Positions 45,340-54,359 of a DNA stretch of 64,000 nucleotides are shown in pieces. Made by a program: the position numbers and the translations under genes. Origin of the DNA: Myxococcales bacterium (GTDB lineage Bacteria; Myxococcota_A; Polyangia; Polyangiales; Ga0077539); NCBI GenBank assembly GCA_016793325.1, contig JAEUKI010000052.1, forward strand, positions 806,001 to 870,000, given 5' to 3'. The notes below the pieces were generated by a model. That model saw only the letters and a list, made by a program, of their open reading frames with translations. It made no database searches and had not been told where the DNA came from. Every line of letters begins with the position of its first letter. Position 1 is the first letter of the stretch.

Positions 45340-46836
45340 TCAGCGCGCGGCCTTCGTGCCCTTCGCGCTCTTCTTCTTCGGCTCGGCGACGGGCGGTGAC
45401 GACTTGCTCGCCTTCGGCTTCGAGGTCTTCGCAGCGCTCGACGGGGGCGCGCTCGGGGGCGTGCTCGGCGCTGGCGGATCGGGCTTCTTCTCGATCGCGG
45501 TCTTCAGACGATCGAACTCGGCCATGAACTCTTTTTTGCCGAGGCCCGCTTCTTTGGCGGCGAGCGCGACGTCGCCCGTTCGATCGATCAGTCGCTGCAT
45601 CCAATCGAGGCTGAACGCGTCGAGCACCCGCTGTCGCGCCGTCCCTGCGTCGGGGGGCTTCGGCCGCGCGTTGAGCGGGAGCAACAGCGCTGCTTTGGCC
45701 CGCGCGAGGCCCGCGCTCGGGAGCATCGTCCGCGCGACGGGCTCGGCTTGAAGGGCCTTGGCGACGATCTTTCTCAGCTCTTTGACGTTGCCTGGATAGT
45801 CCCGCGCGATCGCCGTCGCGAAGTCCCCGTCTTCGAAGCTCGGGTCCACCTGCGCGATCTCGCGGATGAAGTTCTTCACGAGCAGCGGGACGTCTTCGAG
45901 CCGCTGTCGCAGCGGCGGAACGGACACTCGCACCGCGCACGCGTGCGCGAGAAGATCCCGTCGAAACTTGTTGTCCGACGGCTGGACACGAAGCCCCGGC
46001 GCGGCCGTCGCGATGATCCTCGCGTCGAGGACGCCCTCTTCGCGGCGCTCGTACAGCGACAGAAGCTCGGGAATCGACGCGCTCGGCGCCTCGTCGATGC
46101 GCTCGATCAACAGCGTAAACGTGTCCGCGCGCTGCGCGAGCTGCAGGAGCGACGGCCGATCCACGGTGCTCAAGCCGAAATCAACAACCGTGACGGGCGA
46201 CGCAGCGAAGCGCGACGAGACGTGAATCGCCTTCGCGAGGAGCGTCTTGCCGCAGCCGGGCTCGCCTTCGAGCAAGAGCGGCGCGTCCGTCGGCGCGAGG
46301 CGCTCGAGCAGGCCGAAGAGCTCGCGAATGACGGCCGAGCGACCCACTGCAGGGCCGAACGTCGTTCGCTCGGACACGAGCGCGGGCACGGACACGTCCG
46401 CCCCGAGCAGCTGCAGCGTCGTGCGCCCGATCGCGATCTCGGTCCCCGCGGGAACGACCGCGTTGACGACCTTCCCGCTCCCGACGAGCGTCCCAGTCTC
46501 CGAGCCGAGGTCACGAACACGCACGCCGCCTGCGACCAGCGCGAGCTCGAGGTGGTACTTGCTCACCGTCGGGTCGCGAAGCACCAGGTCGTTGTCTGCG
46601 TGGGTCCCGACCAGAAGCGTCCCCGCTTCGAGCAGCGCCTCGCGACCGCGATCCGGCCCCCCCGTGACGCGCACCCGAACGCGCCGAACCACGAGCGTCC
46701 CGCGGTCGTCGGTCATGAGCACGCCCGTCAGCGCAGGGAGCTTCGCAGGCGCGGACACCGACGGCGGCCGAACGGACGCAGTCGTGGGGCTTGCTGGGAT
46801 GATCGAGTCTCCGTCGCGTCCGGTCTCTCGGTTCAC
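45340..46836 (-). CDS. FHA-domain AAA+ protein related to sigma-54 activators (degenerate)
   Basis: A 498-residue protein. An FHA phosphothreonine-binding domain spans about 50-145 (LLVGTHADNDLVLRDPTVSK with the Ser/His of SKYHLEL). The AAA+ module has intact Walker A (GEPGCGKT, 191-198), but the GAFTGA loop that contacts sigma-54 is missing: the segment between Walker A and the next strand is shortened. The Walker B position reads LLIERID (242-248) instead of LFLDEI. Hence it should not activate sigma-54 and perhaps not hydrolyse ATP. A sensor-like GNVKELRKIV and a C-terminal Lys/Pro/Ser-rich tail (about 440-498) follow. GTG with GGAGG four bases before it. FHA implies partnership with Ser/Thr kinases. 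Confidence 0.88.
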   Translation of the reverse strand: MNRETGRDGDSIIPASPTTASVRPPSVSAPAKLPALTGVLMTDDRGTLVVRRVRVRVTGGPDRGREALLEAGTLLVGTHADNDLVLRDPTVSKYHLELALVAGGVRVRDLGSETGTLVGSGKVVNAVVPAGTEIAIGRTTLQLLGADVSVPALVSERTTFGPAVGRSAVIRELFGLLERLAPTDAPLLLEGEPGCGKTLLAKAIHVSSRFAASPVTVVDFGLSTVDRPSLLQLAQRADTFTLLIERIDEAPSASIPELLSLYERREEGVLDARIIATAAPGLRVQPSDNKFRRDLLAHACAVRVSVPPLRQRLEDVPLLVKNFIREIAQVDPSFEDGDFATAIARDYPGNVKELRKIVAKALQAEPVARTMLPSAGLARAKAALLLPLNARPKPPDAGTARQRVLDAFSLDWMQRLIDRTGDVALAAKEAGLGKKEFMAEFDRLKTAIEKKPDPPAPSTPPSAPPSSAAKTSKPKASKSSPPVAEPKKKSAKGTKAAR

Positions 46837-47039
46837 GACGCCTCCGACGCTGCTGCGGGGTCAAGCAAGATCGCGCCGATCATTTGCAGCGAAAATACGG
46901 AGCGCAGCGGTGCGAAGGCTCTGGGTGTCCACGACGAATTTACGAATTTTGTCTGTCGTGTCACGCCGTCATTCCCTCCGACCCGACGAGGTGCAGCATA
47001 GCGGGGCAAGTCCCGCACTGCTAGGGTGAAATTCAACCC

Positions 47040-47807
47040 ATGCATCCCGACAAGATCCGCGCGGTCCTCGAAGGTGTCCGCGACGGGCGCAGCTCGGTCG
47101 AACAGGCCCTCGGCGCGCTGCGCGACCTTCCGTACGAAGACCTTGGATTTGCTCGCGTCGATCACCACCGCGCGCTTCGCCAGGGACACGCAGAAGTCGT
47201 ACTCGGCCAGTGGAAGACTGGCGAGCAGATTGCAGGAATCGTCCGCTCGATCGCCGAGCGCTCCCAAAACGTGCTCGTGACGCGCGTCGATGTAGACAAA
47301 GCGCGAAACGTTCGAGCGGCGCTCGGCGCGGCGTTCGAAGACCTGCGGTACGACGAGAGCGCGCGCACGCTCACGCTCGAGCGCCAGGCCATCGAAATCC
47401 GCGGCCGAAAACCCATCGCGATCGTCACTGCAGGGACCGCGGATCTGCCCGTCGCCGACGAGGCCGCCGTCACCGCGCGCATGCTGGGCAACGAAGTGAT
47501 CCGCGTGACGGACGTGGGCGTGGCGGGGATTCATCGCCTCTTCGACGCGCGCGCCTCCTTCGAGCGTGCGGGCGTGATCATCGTCGTCGCGGGCATGGAG
47601 GGCGCGCTGCCCTCGGTCATCGGCGGTCTCGTCACGCTCCCGGTGATCGCCGTTCCGACGAGCGTCGGATACGGCGCGCAGTTTCAGGGGCTCGCGCCGC
47701 TGCTCACGATGCTCAACTCCTGCGCGTCCGGCGTGCTCGTGGTCAACATCGACAACGGCTTCGGCGCAGCGTTTGCGGCGACGCAGATCAATCGTCGCGA
47801 CACGTGA
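47040..47807 (+). CDS. larB: Nickel-pincer cofactor biosynthesis protein LarB
   Basis: A 255-residue AIR-carboxylase-like enzyme. In the Lar pathway LarB carboxylates and hydrolyses nicotinic acid adenine dinucleotide to give pyridinium-3,5-biscarboxylate mononucleotide. Visible features: an N-terminal helical part (KIRAVLEGVRDGRSSVEQAL, then RVDHHRALRQGHAEVVLGQW), and a C-terminal PurE-like domain with VTAGTADLPVADEAA, IVVAGMEGALPSVIGGL and VIAVPTSVGYGAQFQGLA, ending NIDNGFGAAFAA. Followed by larC after 144 bp. Divergent from the FHA gene; the gap of 203 bp may hold its promoter. Confidence 0.94.
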   Translation: MHPDKIRAVLEGVRDGRSSVEQALGALRDLPYEDLGFARVDHHRALRQGHAEVVLGQWKTGEQIAGIVRSIAERSQNVLVTRVDVDKARNVRAALGAAFEDLRYDESARTLTLERQAIEIRGRKPIAIVTAGTADLPVADEAAVTARMLGNEVIRVTDVGVAGIHRLFDARASFERAGVIIVVAGMEGALPSVIGGLVTLPVIAVPTSVGYGAQFQGLAPLLTMLNSCASGVLVVNIDNGFGAAFAATQINRRDT

Positions 47808-47951
47808 TCTCACGCTCGCGCGGGGCGCAATCGTCGCGCCTCGTTTCGCGCTCGACGCACGATCGTCACGCCGAGCGCGCGAGCGCGCGAGACGGTGCGC
47901 GGGCGCGGCGGCTCGACGCGGTCGAAGACCCAAAGAGCCTCGTTCCGCGGT

Positions 47952-49454
47952 ATGCAACGGCGCGACGCAATGGCCTCTGACGACGACAAGCCCGCTCGAC
48001 GGTTCGTCCCTGGGACGCGATTCAAGCTCACTCGCCCGAGCGCAACGCGCAGCGCGGCCGACGAGCCCTACGCGCACCCCCACAATCACCCGCACGTTCA
48101 CGACGAGGCGGGGCACGGGCACGCGCACTCGCACGATGGATCGCACTCGCACTCGCACGACAACGCTGCACCCGGCGCTGCGTCGCCGACCGCGAAGCCG
48201 CGCGCGCCCGCGCCACCCATCGAACGCGACGCGACCCGTGGCCGACTCGCGCTTCACTTCGACTGCTTCTCGGGTCTCGCAGGCGACATGATCGTCGCGG
48301 CGCTCATCGACTTGGGCGTTCCGCTCGAGCCCATTCGCGCGGCGCTCGAAGCGCTGCCCGTCGAGGGCTACAGCGCGGACCTCGCGGAGGTCGAAGTGTC
48401 GTCCATCGGCGCCACGCGCTTCGTCGTGGATGTTCAGCGAAGGCAGCCATTTCGCACGTGGAAACAAATTCGCGCGATGCTCGAAGGCGCCCCCGCGCTC
48501 GACGATCGCGTTCGCGCGAGGGCGCTCGCGACCTTCGAAGCGCTCGCCGTCGCAGAAGCGAAGATCCACCACGTCACACCCGAAGAGGTTCACTTTCACG
48601 AGGTGGGCGCCGTCGACGCGATCGTCGACATCGTGAGCGCGAGCGCCGCGCTCGCGTGGCTCGACGCCGACGTGTCGTGCGCGCCACTGCCCATGGGACG
48701 CGGCTTCATCCGCTCCGAACACGGGATCATTCCGCTTCCTGCGCCCGCGGTGCTCGAGCTGCTCGCGGGCATTCCCACCATCGACGCGGGGATCAACGGC
48801 GAGCTCGTCACGCCCACGGGCGCTGCGATCATCCGCGCCAACGCGAAGCGCTTCGTCTCGTGGCCCTCGTTTGCGCCGATGCGCACAGGCTTCGGCGCGG
48901 GAACACGAAAGCTCCCCGACCGACCCAACGTGCTCCGCGTCGTGCTCGGCACAGCGACACCGCCAACCGAAGCGAAACCAACCGCGCACACGCACTGCGT
49001 GCTCGAGTCGAACCTCGACGACGCCGCTGGCGAAGTGCTCGCGCACGCCACGGCGGCGCTGCTCCGCGAGGGCGCGCTCGACGCGTGGACCGAGTCGATC
49101 GGCATGAAGAAATCCAGGCCCGCAGTGAAGCTCTGCGCGCTCGTTCGCCGCGAAGACCGCGAGCGGCTCTCCGCAGTGCTCCTTCGCGAAGCCCCGACGC
49201 TCGGCGTGCGCGCGATCGAGTGCTCCCGCGTCGAGCGCCCTCGGCGAACGGTCCTGCTCGACACGCCGTGGGGTCCCCTGCCCTGCAAAGTGTCCGATGG
49301 CGACGGGCTCCCGCCGTCCGCAAAGCCCGAGGACGACGCGGTCGCAGCGCTCGCTGCGAAAGCTGGAGTTCCCGCGAGGGTCGTGCGAGACGCCGCGATG
49401 GCCGCGCTCGTTCGCGCGCTCAGCGAAGGCGCGAGGCAAACTATCGATTCGTGA
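47952..49454 (+). CDS. larC: Nickel insertase LarC with His-rich N-terminus
   Basis: A 500-residue protein that inserts nickel into the pincer cofactor in a CTP-dependent reaction in known homologues. The family start LHFDCFSGLAGDMIVAALID lies at 101-120, followed by THHVTPEEVHFHEVGAVDAI-like IHHVTPEEVHFHEVGAVDAI and GIIPLPAPAVLELL, with a C-terminal LarC2 half (VLESNLDDAAGEVL, then TIDS end). An N-terminal insert (42-69) contains 12 histidines (HPHNHPHVH, then GHGHAHSHDG, SHSHSHD), a likely metal store. LarC1 and LarC2 are one frame here, unlike the frameshift-joined Lactobacillus gene. ATG 47952 is used; ATG 47970 is also possible. No larE or larA is adjacent. Confidence 0.92.
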   Translation: MQRRDAMASDDDKPARRFVPGTRFKLTRPSATRSAADEPYAHPHNHPHVHDEAGHGHAHSHDGSHSHSHDNAAPGAASPTAKPRAPAPPIERDATRGRLALHFDCFSGLAGDMIVAALIDLGVPLEPIRAALEALPVEGYSADLAEVEVSSIGATRFVVDVQRRQPFRTWKQIRAMLEGAPALDDRVRARALATFEALAVAEAKIHHVTPEEVHFHEVGAVDAIVDIVSASAALAWLDADVSCAPLPMGRGFIRSEHGIIPLPAPAVLELLAGIPTIDAGINGELVTPTGAAIIRANAKRFVSWPSFAPMRTGFGAGTRKLPDRPNVLRVVLGTATPPTEAKPTAHTHCVLESNLDDAAGEVLAHATAALLREGALDAWTESIGMKKSRPAVKLCALVRREDRERLSAVLLREAPTLGVRAIECSRVERPRRTVLLDTPWGPLPCKVSDGDGLPPSAKPEDDAVAALAAKAGVPARVVRDAAMAALVRALSEGARQTIDS

Positions 49455-49579
49455 TCGCCCGGCGCGGGTGACCGCTGTATAGACCCGCGGCGCGTTGCGC
49501 TCGGCGCACCAACTCTGCAATATTCCGCGTTATTCTGTTTCTTCAACAATCGTTCGTTCGCCCCCACTGAGGAGTTCCG

Positions 49580-51139
49580 ATGCGAAGGCTTCCATGGTTT
49601 GTGCTCATGACCGCTGGCGTCGCTGGCTGTCCGCAACCCACCAATCGCCCCGACGTCACGCAGCCCGACGTCGTCGTTCAGGACCGTCCATCGGACACAG
49701 GGCGACCAGACACGTCGATGCCTCCGGCCGACATGGTGGGTCCGGACGCGACCGAGCCCATGGACGTTCAGTCGATGCCCGACGCCGACATGCCCGATGG
49801 GATGTCCGGCCCGTCCGATGGCATTCGCGCGGTGCAAGCCGCCGCGGCGGGAATGGTCAACATCCGCCTCGAGAACGTGATGGTCACGTACGTCACGCCC
49901 TTGATTATGGGTGCCAACACCAACAACGACCCCGCGGGTTTCGCGGTGCAAGCCGAGCCCACGGGCCCTGCGCTGTTCGTGGGCGTCGATCCCGCCACCA
50001 TCATGCCCACGCCGACGGCGGGTGATCGCGTGAGCTTCACCGTCACGATGACCCGCGCCCAAAACAACGGGATGTCGCGCTGGGTGTCCGCGCTCTCGAT
50101 GTACACGCGCGTGAGCGGCGGAAATCCCCTCGCCTCGTTCGTGCAAGACCTCTCGGGAGCGGCGGACGCGGTCAGCGCGCTCGGCACGTACGAGTACGAG
50201 CTCGCGCGGTTCACGGGCACGATCACGGACAACGGAGCGAACAGCGGCGCGGCGTTCAGGGCGTTCGCGGTCACGAGCGCGGGCATCCCCGCTGGCGACG
50301 CGAACCTCCGCGTGCGCATGCCCGAAGCGCTCGCGAACATGCTCGGCGTGCGCATGGGCTGCCGCGTGACGCTCGGACCCGCGCCGTTCTGGCGCTTCCG
50401 CGACGTCGCGCAGCCGAGCGCGTGGCGCGACAGCGAAGTGATGCTCTCGATGTGCCCGCCCGTGAGCGACGCGGGCACTGACGCCGCCGACGCGCGAACG
50501 GACAGCGGCGTCGTGACGGACTCGGGCGTTCCGATGGACTCGGGCGTCGTGGTGGACGCGGGCGACAGCGGCGTCGTCGCAGATACGGGCGTCGATGCGC
50601 CGGGCTGCACGCCGCGCATCGTCGTCAACGAGGTGCAAACCCGAGGCGGTGCAGGTGACGCGAACGCAGAGTTCGTCGAAATCCTCAACGTCGGAACGTG
50701 CGCGGTGAATCTCAACGGCTGGGCGCTCCGCTACGCAGCGGGGAGCGCAACGACGACGGGCAGCGCGTTCTGGACTGGAACGGCAGCGCAAACGTTGAAC
50801 CCTGGCCAGTATGCGGTCGCGCGGTCGTCGGTCGTCACTGCCGGACCTGCGTCCGCGCTCGACCTGATCGCGTCGCCTCCCGCGAACCTCGGATTCAGCG
50901 ACACCCAAGGTGGCGTTGGCCTCTACAACGGATCGACGCGCATCGACTCGGTGACGTGGGCGCAGTCCTCGGGCTCTGTTGGCGCGGGCCATCTGTTCCG
51001 CGAGGGAATGCCTGCGGTCATGCCCGCGTCGGGGATGATCAACGCCATCGCGCGAGTTCCAAACGGCGCTGACACCGACGCGAATTCGGTCGACTTTACG
51101 GGCCGTACCGCCTCTTCGATCGGCGTCGCCAACCCGTAG
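49580..51139 (+). CDS. Lamin-tail-domain lipoprotein
   Basis: A 519-residue exported protein. The signal ends in the lipobox VAGC near residue 17 (FVLMTAGVAGC), then a Pro/Asp-rich linker (to about 80). A first extracellular region (about 85-290) of unknown fold is followed by an Asp-Ser-Gly-Val-rich linker (TDSGVVTDSGVPMDSGVVVD, about 305-340) and a lamin tail domain (about 350-475; IVVNEVQTRGG, FVEILNVGTCAVNLNGWALR) with LNPGQYAVARSS and GLYNGSTRIDSV. LTDs are common in secreted bacterial proteins, often with calcium. Probably surface lipoprotein; ligand unknown. Confidence 0.88.
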   Translation: MRRLPWFVLMTAGVAGCPQPTNRPDVTQPDVVVQDRPSDTGRPDTSMPPADMVGPDATEPMDVQSMPDADMPDGMSGPSDGIRAVQAAAAGMVNIRLENVMVTYVTPLIMGANTNNDPAGFAVQAEPTGPALFVGVDPATIMPTPTAGDRVSFTVTMTRAQNNGMSRWVSALSMYTRVSGGNPLASFVQDLSGAADAVSALGTYEYELARFTGTITDNGANSGAAFRAFAVTSAGIPAGDANLRVRMPEALANMLGVRMGCRVTLGPAPFWRFRDVAQPSAWRDSEVMLSMCPPVSDAGTDAADARTDSGVVTDSGVPMDSGVVVDAGDSGVVADTGVDAPGCTPRIVVNEVQTRGGAGDANAEFVEILNVGTCAVNLNGWALRYAAGSATTTGSAFWTGTAAQTLNPGQYAVARSSVVTAGPASALDLIASPPANLGFSDTQGGVGLYNGSTRIDSVTWAQSSGSVGAGHLFREGMPAVMPASGMINAIARVPNGADTDANSVDFTGRTASSIGVANP

Positions 51140-51162
51140 GCTGTTAGTCTGTGGGGGCACTC

Positions 51163-53208
51163 ATGCCTCCACGAACTGCGCCAATCTTGGTGGTCGACGA
51201 CGACGCGGTCACGCGGCACATCCTCTTCGACTATCTCCAACGCGCGGGCTATCAGCCGCTCACCGCCTCGTCGGGGCAAGAGGCGCTCGAGCGCATCAAG
51301 ACGGTGATCCCCTCGCTCGTCTTGCTCGACCTCGTGCTGCCCGACGCGGACGGCTACGAGGTCCTGCGCGCGATTCGCGCGGACGAGCGCGTGCGCGACA
51401 CGCCCGTCGTCGTGCTAACCGCGCTCGAAGGAGACGAAGAGATCGCTCGCGCGTTCGAAGAAGGCGCGGACGACTTTCTGCACAAGCCGTTTCGCAACGC
51501 CGAGCTCGTCGCGCGCATCCGCGGGCAGCTTCGCCTTCGCGGCTACCTCGTCGAGCTCGCGCAGAAAGAGCGCGACGCCGCTGTGCTCGTCGAGCTCACG
51601 CAAGCGCTCGCTTCGTCGCTCGACATCCGCGAGATCTTGCACATGGTCGTTCGTCGCATCGCCGAGACCGTGGACGTCGATCGATGCTCGATCATCGTCG
51701 CGCGCGAAGGCGGCGGCCGCGGGTACGTCGTCGCGGCCAGCGATGACGCAGGCGTGCAGAACCTGCCCATCGAGCTCGAGAAGTATCCCGAGATTCAGAC
51801 CGTCCTTCAGACGCGCGAGCCCCTCACGATCGAAGACGCGAGGACGCACCCCTTGCTCGATCCGGTGCGCGCGACGGCGCGGTTTCAATCGCTCACGCTG
51901 CTGCCGATCGCGCACGAAGAACGAGCGCTCGGCGTGCTGTTTCTCCGTTCGATCGAGGGTCGCGGGAGGCTCGAGGATCGCGAGCTCTCGTTTTGTCAGA
52001 TCGCCGCGAACGCGACGGCCGTCGCGCTCCGAAACGCGCGCGTGCTGCAGCAGCTCCGCGACGAGACGCAGGCGCTCGACTCGCGCGCGGCGCAGGCCGA
52101 GACGCGCGTTCGCTCGCTCGAGCAGTATCAAGTGCTCTTTCGCTCGGCCGCGGACGGGATGCTCGTGTTCGACCGTCGGGGGACCGTTCGCTTCGTCAAC
52201 CCGCGCGGCGCGGAGATCCTCGAGTACAGCGCGGACAAGATCGTCGGTCGCCCGGCGTTCGAGCGTGTGATCAGCGAGGATCTCCCCGCGGTGGACCGCG
52301 CGATCGAGAGCGTCCGCGGCGGAGGGACGACGTCGCTCGACGTTCGGTTTCGTCGTCGCCGAGGGAGCGTGGGGACCCTGGCCATCGCGCTCTCGTCGCT
52401 CGAGTCCGACGACGACGCGCAGATCGTGAGCTTTCGCGACGTCACGCAAGACCGAGAAAACGCCCGTGAACTCTCTCGTACGCGAGACTTTCTGACGTCG
52501 CTCATCGAGTCGTCGCCAGACGCGATCGTCGCCGCGGACATGCGCGGGATGATCTTGATTTGGAACCGCACCGCCGAGCGCGTCTGCGGCGTCGCGCGGG
52601 ACGAGGTCGTCGGTCGCATCAACGTGAGCGCGATCTACCCGCCGACGGTGGCACAAGAAATCATGCGACGGCTGCGCGAGAGCGAGCGCACCGAAGGCGT
52701 CGGGCGCGTCGAGTCGTTTCGCACCGAGCTCGTGACCCCGTCGGGCGAGCAGATCCCGATCTTGCTCTCGGCCGCGATCGTCCGCGAAGGCGAGAAGGAC
52801 TTCGGGACCGTCGGGATCTTCTCGGACCTCCGCGATCGCATTCACATGGAGCAGCGCCTCGCCGCGGCGCAAGAGCAGCTGAAGCTCAGCGAGAAGCAGG
52901 CGCTCGTCGCGCGCGTCGCGGGCACGGCGGCGCACGAGCTCAACCAACCGTTGCAGTCGATCCTCGGCAACGCCGAGATCATGATGCGAAGGCTCCAAGG
53001 CGACGCGATCGTCGATCGGTACGCGTCGATGATCATTCAAGAGGCTGATCGCATGAAGGACATCGTCCGCAAGCTCGGCAACATGACGAGGCTCGAGACG
53101 ATTCACTACGTGGGCAACACGCAGATCTTCGACCTCAACGCCAACGCGCCCGAGTCGCCCGACAACCACGATGAGCCCAAGGACACGCCGCCGACCGGAG
53201 AGCGTTGA
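51163..53208 (+). CDS. REC-GAF-PAS-PAS-HisKA protein lacking an ATPase domain
   Basis: About 681 residues. A receiver domain (5-120) has Asp11-Asp12-Asp13, phospho-acceptor Asp56 in VLLDLVLPDADG and Lys108 in LHKPF. Then GAF (about 130-300), PAS1 (about 325-440; FRSAADGMLVFDRRG), PAS2 (about 447-565; LIESSPDAIVAADMRG), and a HisKA-like dimerisation helix pair with His591 in AAHELNQPLQSILGNAEIMM. Only 90 residues follow the His, so N-, G1- and G2-boxes are absent; the protein cannot phosphorylate itself. It is likely a phosphotransfer or signal-integration protein. ATG 51163 has GGGG at nine bases; GTG 51151 is four codons earlier. Confidence 0.88.
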   Translation: MPPRTAPILVVDDDAVTRHILFDYLQRAGYQPLTASSGQEALERIKTVIPSLVLLDLVLPDADGYEVLRAIRADERVRDTPVVVLTALEGDEEIARAFEEGADDFLHKPFRNAELVARIRGQLRLRGYLVELAQKERDAAVLVELTQALASSLDIREILHMVVRRIAETVDVDRCSIIVAREGGGRGYVVAASDDAGVQNLPIELEKYPEIQTVLQTREPLTIEDARTHPLLDPVRATARFQSLTLLPIAHEERALGVLFLRSIEGRGRLEDRELSFCQIAANATAVALRNARVLQQLRDETQALDSRAAQAETRVRSLEQYQVLFRSAADGMLVFDRRGTVRFVNPRGAEILEYSADKIVGRPAFERVISEDLPAVDRAIESVRGGGTTSLDVRFRRRRGSVGTLAIALSSLESDDDAQIVSFRDVTQDRENARELSRTRDFLTSLIESSPDAIVAADMRGMILIWNRTAERVCGVARDEVVGRINVSAIYPPTVAQEIMRRLRESERTEGVGRVESFRTELVTPSGEQIPILLSAAIVREGEKDFGTVGIFSDLRDRIHMEQRLAAAQEQLKLSEKQALVARVAGTAAHELNQPLQSILGNAEIMMRRLQGDAIVDRYASMIIQEADRMKDIVRKLGNMTRLETIHYVGNTQIFDLNANAPESPDNHDEPKDTPPTGER

Positions 53209-53291
53209 GGTCGGGAGTTGGCTTGCGGTTGACGGCGAGAGGGTGCTAACTCACGGGCTTCGTAGGGCGGACAACGCCCGAAGGAGACGAA

Positions 53292-53543
53292 ATGGCCCGC
53301 GTAACCGTCGAAGACTGCCTCGAAAAAGAAGAGAACCGCTTTGCGTTGGTGATCCTCGCCGCGCAGCGGACGAGGCAGATCATGAAGGGCTCGAGGGTCC
53401 TTCTCGAGGCGCACAAGTACAAGAACAAGCCGGCAGTGCTCTCGCTCCGCGAGATCGCCGCGGGCAAGGTGAAGTTCGGCTCGTCCTCGCGCGAGGCGGT
53501 CGAAGTGTTCATCAACGAGCAGAAGACGCGCTTCGGCGTCTGA
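53292..53543 (+). CDS. rpoZ: RNA polymerase omega subunit
   Basis: An 83-residue subunit that helps assemble beta' in RNA polymerase. Characteristic sequence MARVTVEDCLEKEENRFALV and RTRQIMKGS are present, with the acidic/aromatic pattern of RpoZ. AGGAG lies five bases before the ATG. It is followed by 6 bp and a converging gene. Its isolated position without gmk or spoT is usual in Myxococcota. Confidence 0.95.
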   Translation: MARVTVEDCLEKEENRFALVILAAQRTRQIMKGSRVLLEAHKYKNKPAVLSLREIAAGKVKFGSSSREAVEVFINEQKTRFGV

Positions 53544-53549
53544 GCTCGC

Positions 53550-54101
53550 TCAGGCTTCGGCCTCGCCGTCTTCGTGGGGGAACACGCCTTCGCGCGCCAT
53601 CGCGTCGAGGGCCGAGGGGCTCTTCGAGCGCTTCCACGCGTCGTAGATGCGGACGAGATCGCGCGTCTCGGCGCCGAGCGATTGCGCGACGGCGACCTCG
53701 GCGAGCACGTGAGTCATGACGTCGAAGCGCTGCGCCATGCCCGCGTAGAGCGCGCTCGTCGTGTCGTCGCGGGTGATGGTCGAGGCGCGCGCGTACGCGA
53801 AGGGCCCGCAGCGGCGGCACACGGCGTCGTCGCTCTCGCGGCCGACGAAGCCGCTCAAGAACAGCGCGCGGTCGCCGAGCGCGACGAGGGGCGCGAGCTG
53901 GAGCTCCTGGGAGAGATCGAGCGTTCGCTCGAGCTCGACGACGATCGAGTCGCCCTGCCCTCGGCCGTTGGAGCCGTCAGCGAGGACGGTCGCGAGGTGG
54001 CGACACTCTGCGGGTTCGAGGGCGACGCGGCAGCGCTCGACAGCGCGATCCACAGCGTTGGCAAAGAACGAACGAAGGTCCGAGACAGGGGTGATGGGCA
54101 T
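53550..54101 (-). CDS. Conserved hypothetical protein next to rpoZ
   Basis: A 183-residue soluble, probably all-alpha/beta protein of unknown function. A single CRRC pair at about residue 92 (DAVCRRCGPFAYA), an Arg/Asp-rich C-terminus and no membrane segment or signal peptide. AGGAG ten bases before ATG 54101 supports this start over the longer frame to 54221. It converges on rpoZ with 6 bp between stops. Confidence 0.78.
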   Translation of the reverse strand: MPITPVSDLRSFFANAVDRAVERCRVALEPAECRHLATVLADGSNGRGQGDSIVVELERTLDLSQELQLAPLVALGDRALFLSGFVGRESDDAVCRRCGPFAYARASTITRDDTTSALYAGMAQRFDVMTHVLAEVAVAQSLGAETRDLVRIYDAWKRSKSPSALDAMAREGVFPHEDGEAEA

Positions 54102-54319
54102 CCGATGACCACTCCTTTCGCGCGGCGCTCGGGCGCGAGTTCGGGACCGAGCAGCCGTACGCTGAAAGGTGCGCGCGATTCCGAGGTTTGCCAAGAAATC
54201 CGCCTGCTTGCGCTCGATCATACTCGCTGCGAGCGGTGCGCTCGGCGCTCTGCTGGCACTCGAAAAGGCACACTGCCACTGCCCCGCGATGATTCAACAA
54301 ATTGTCGCGACGGTGGCCC
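54102..54319. other. Leader region between a hypothetical gene and groES promoter
   Basis: About 220 bp without a gene. One TGGCACTC half-site is present at 54254-54261 that matches the CIRCE-like arm, but a good partner arm is not present within the expected distance. Otherwise nothing recognised. Confidence 0.4.
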
Positions 54320-54347
54320 TTGACTTGGGTTGGTCTCGGATTAGTCT
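54320..54347 (+). promoter_or_regulatory. Candidate groES promoter (sigma-70-like)
   Basis: A TTGACT at 54320-54325 and a TAGTCT at 54342-54347, separated by 16 bases, sit directly before the CIRCE-like operator and about 230 bp upstream of groES. The -10 is weak, but the arrangement with an operator near the expected start site fits HrcA control. Confidence 0.45.
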
Positions 54348-54359
54348 CCGCCCGCCTTC

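Noticed and set aside
53100..53208. Frameshift that removed a HATPase domain from the REC-GAF-PAS-PAS-HisKA protein
   Set aside because: No HATPase motifs are visible in any frame between the end of this gene and rpoZ, only 83 bp apart, so a simple frameshift cannot hide one.
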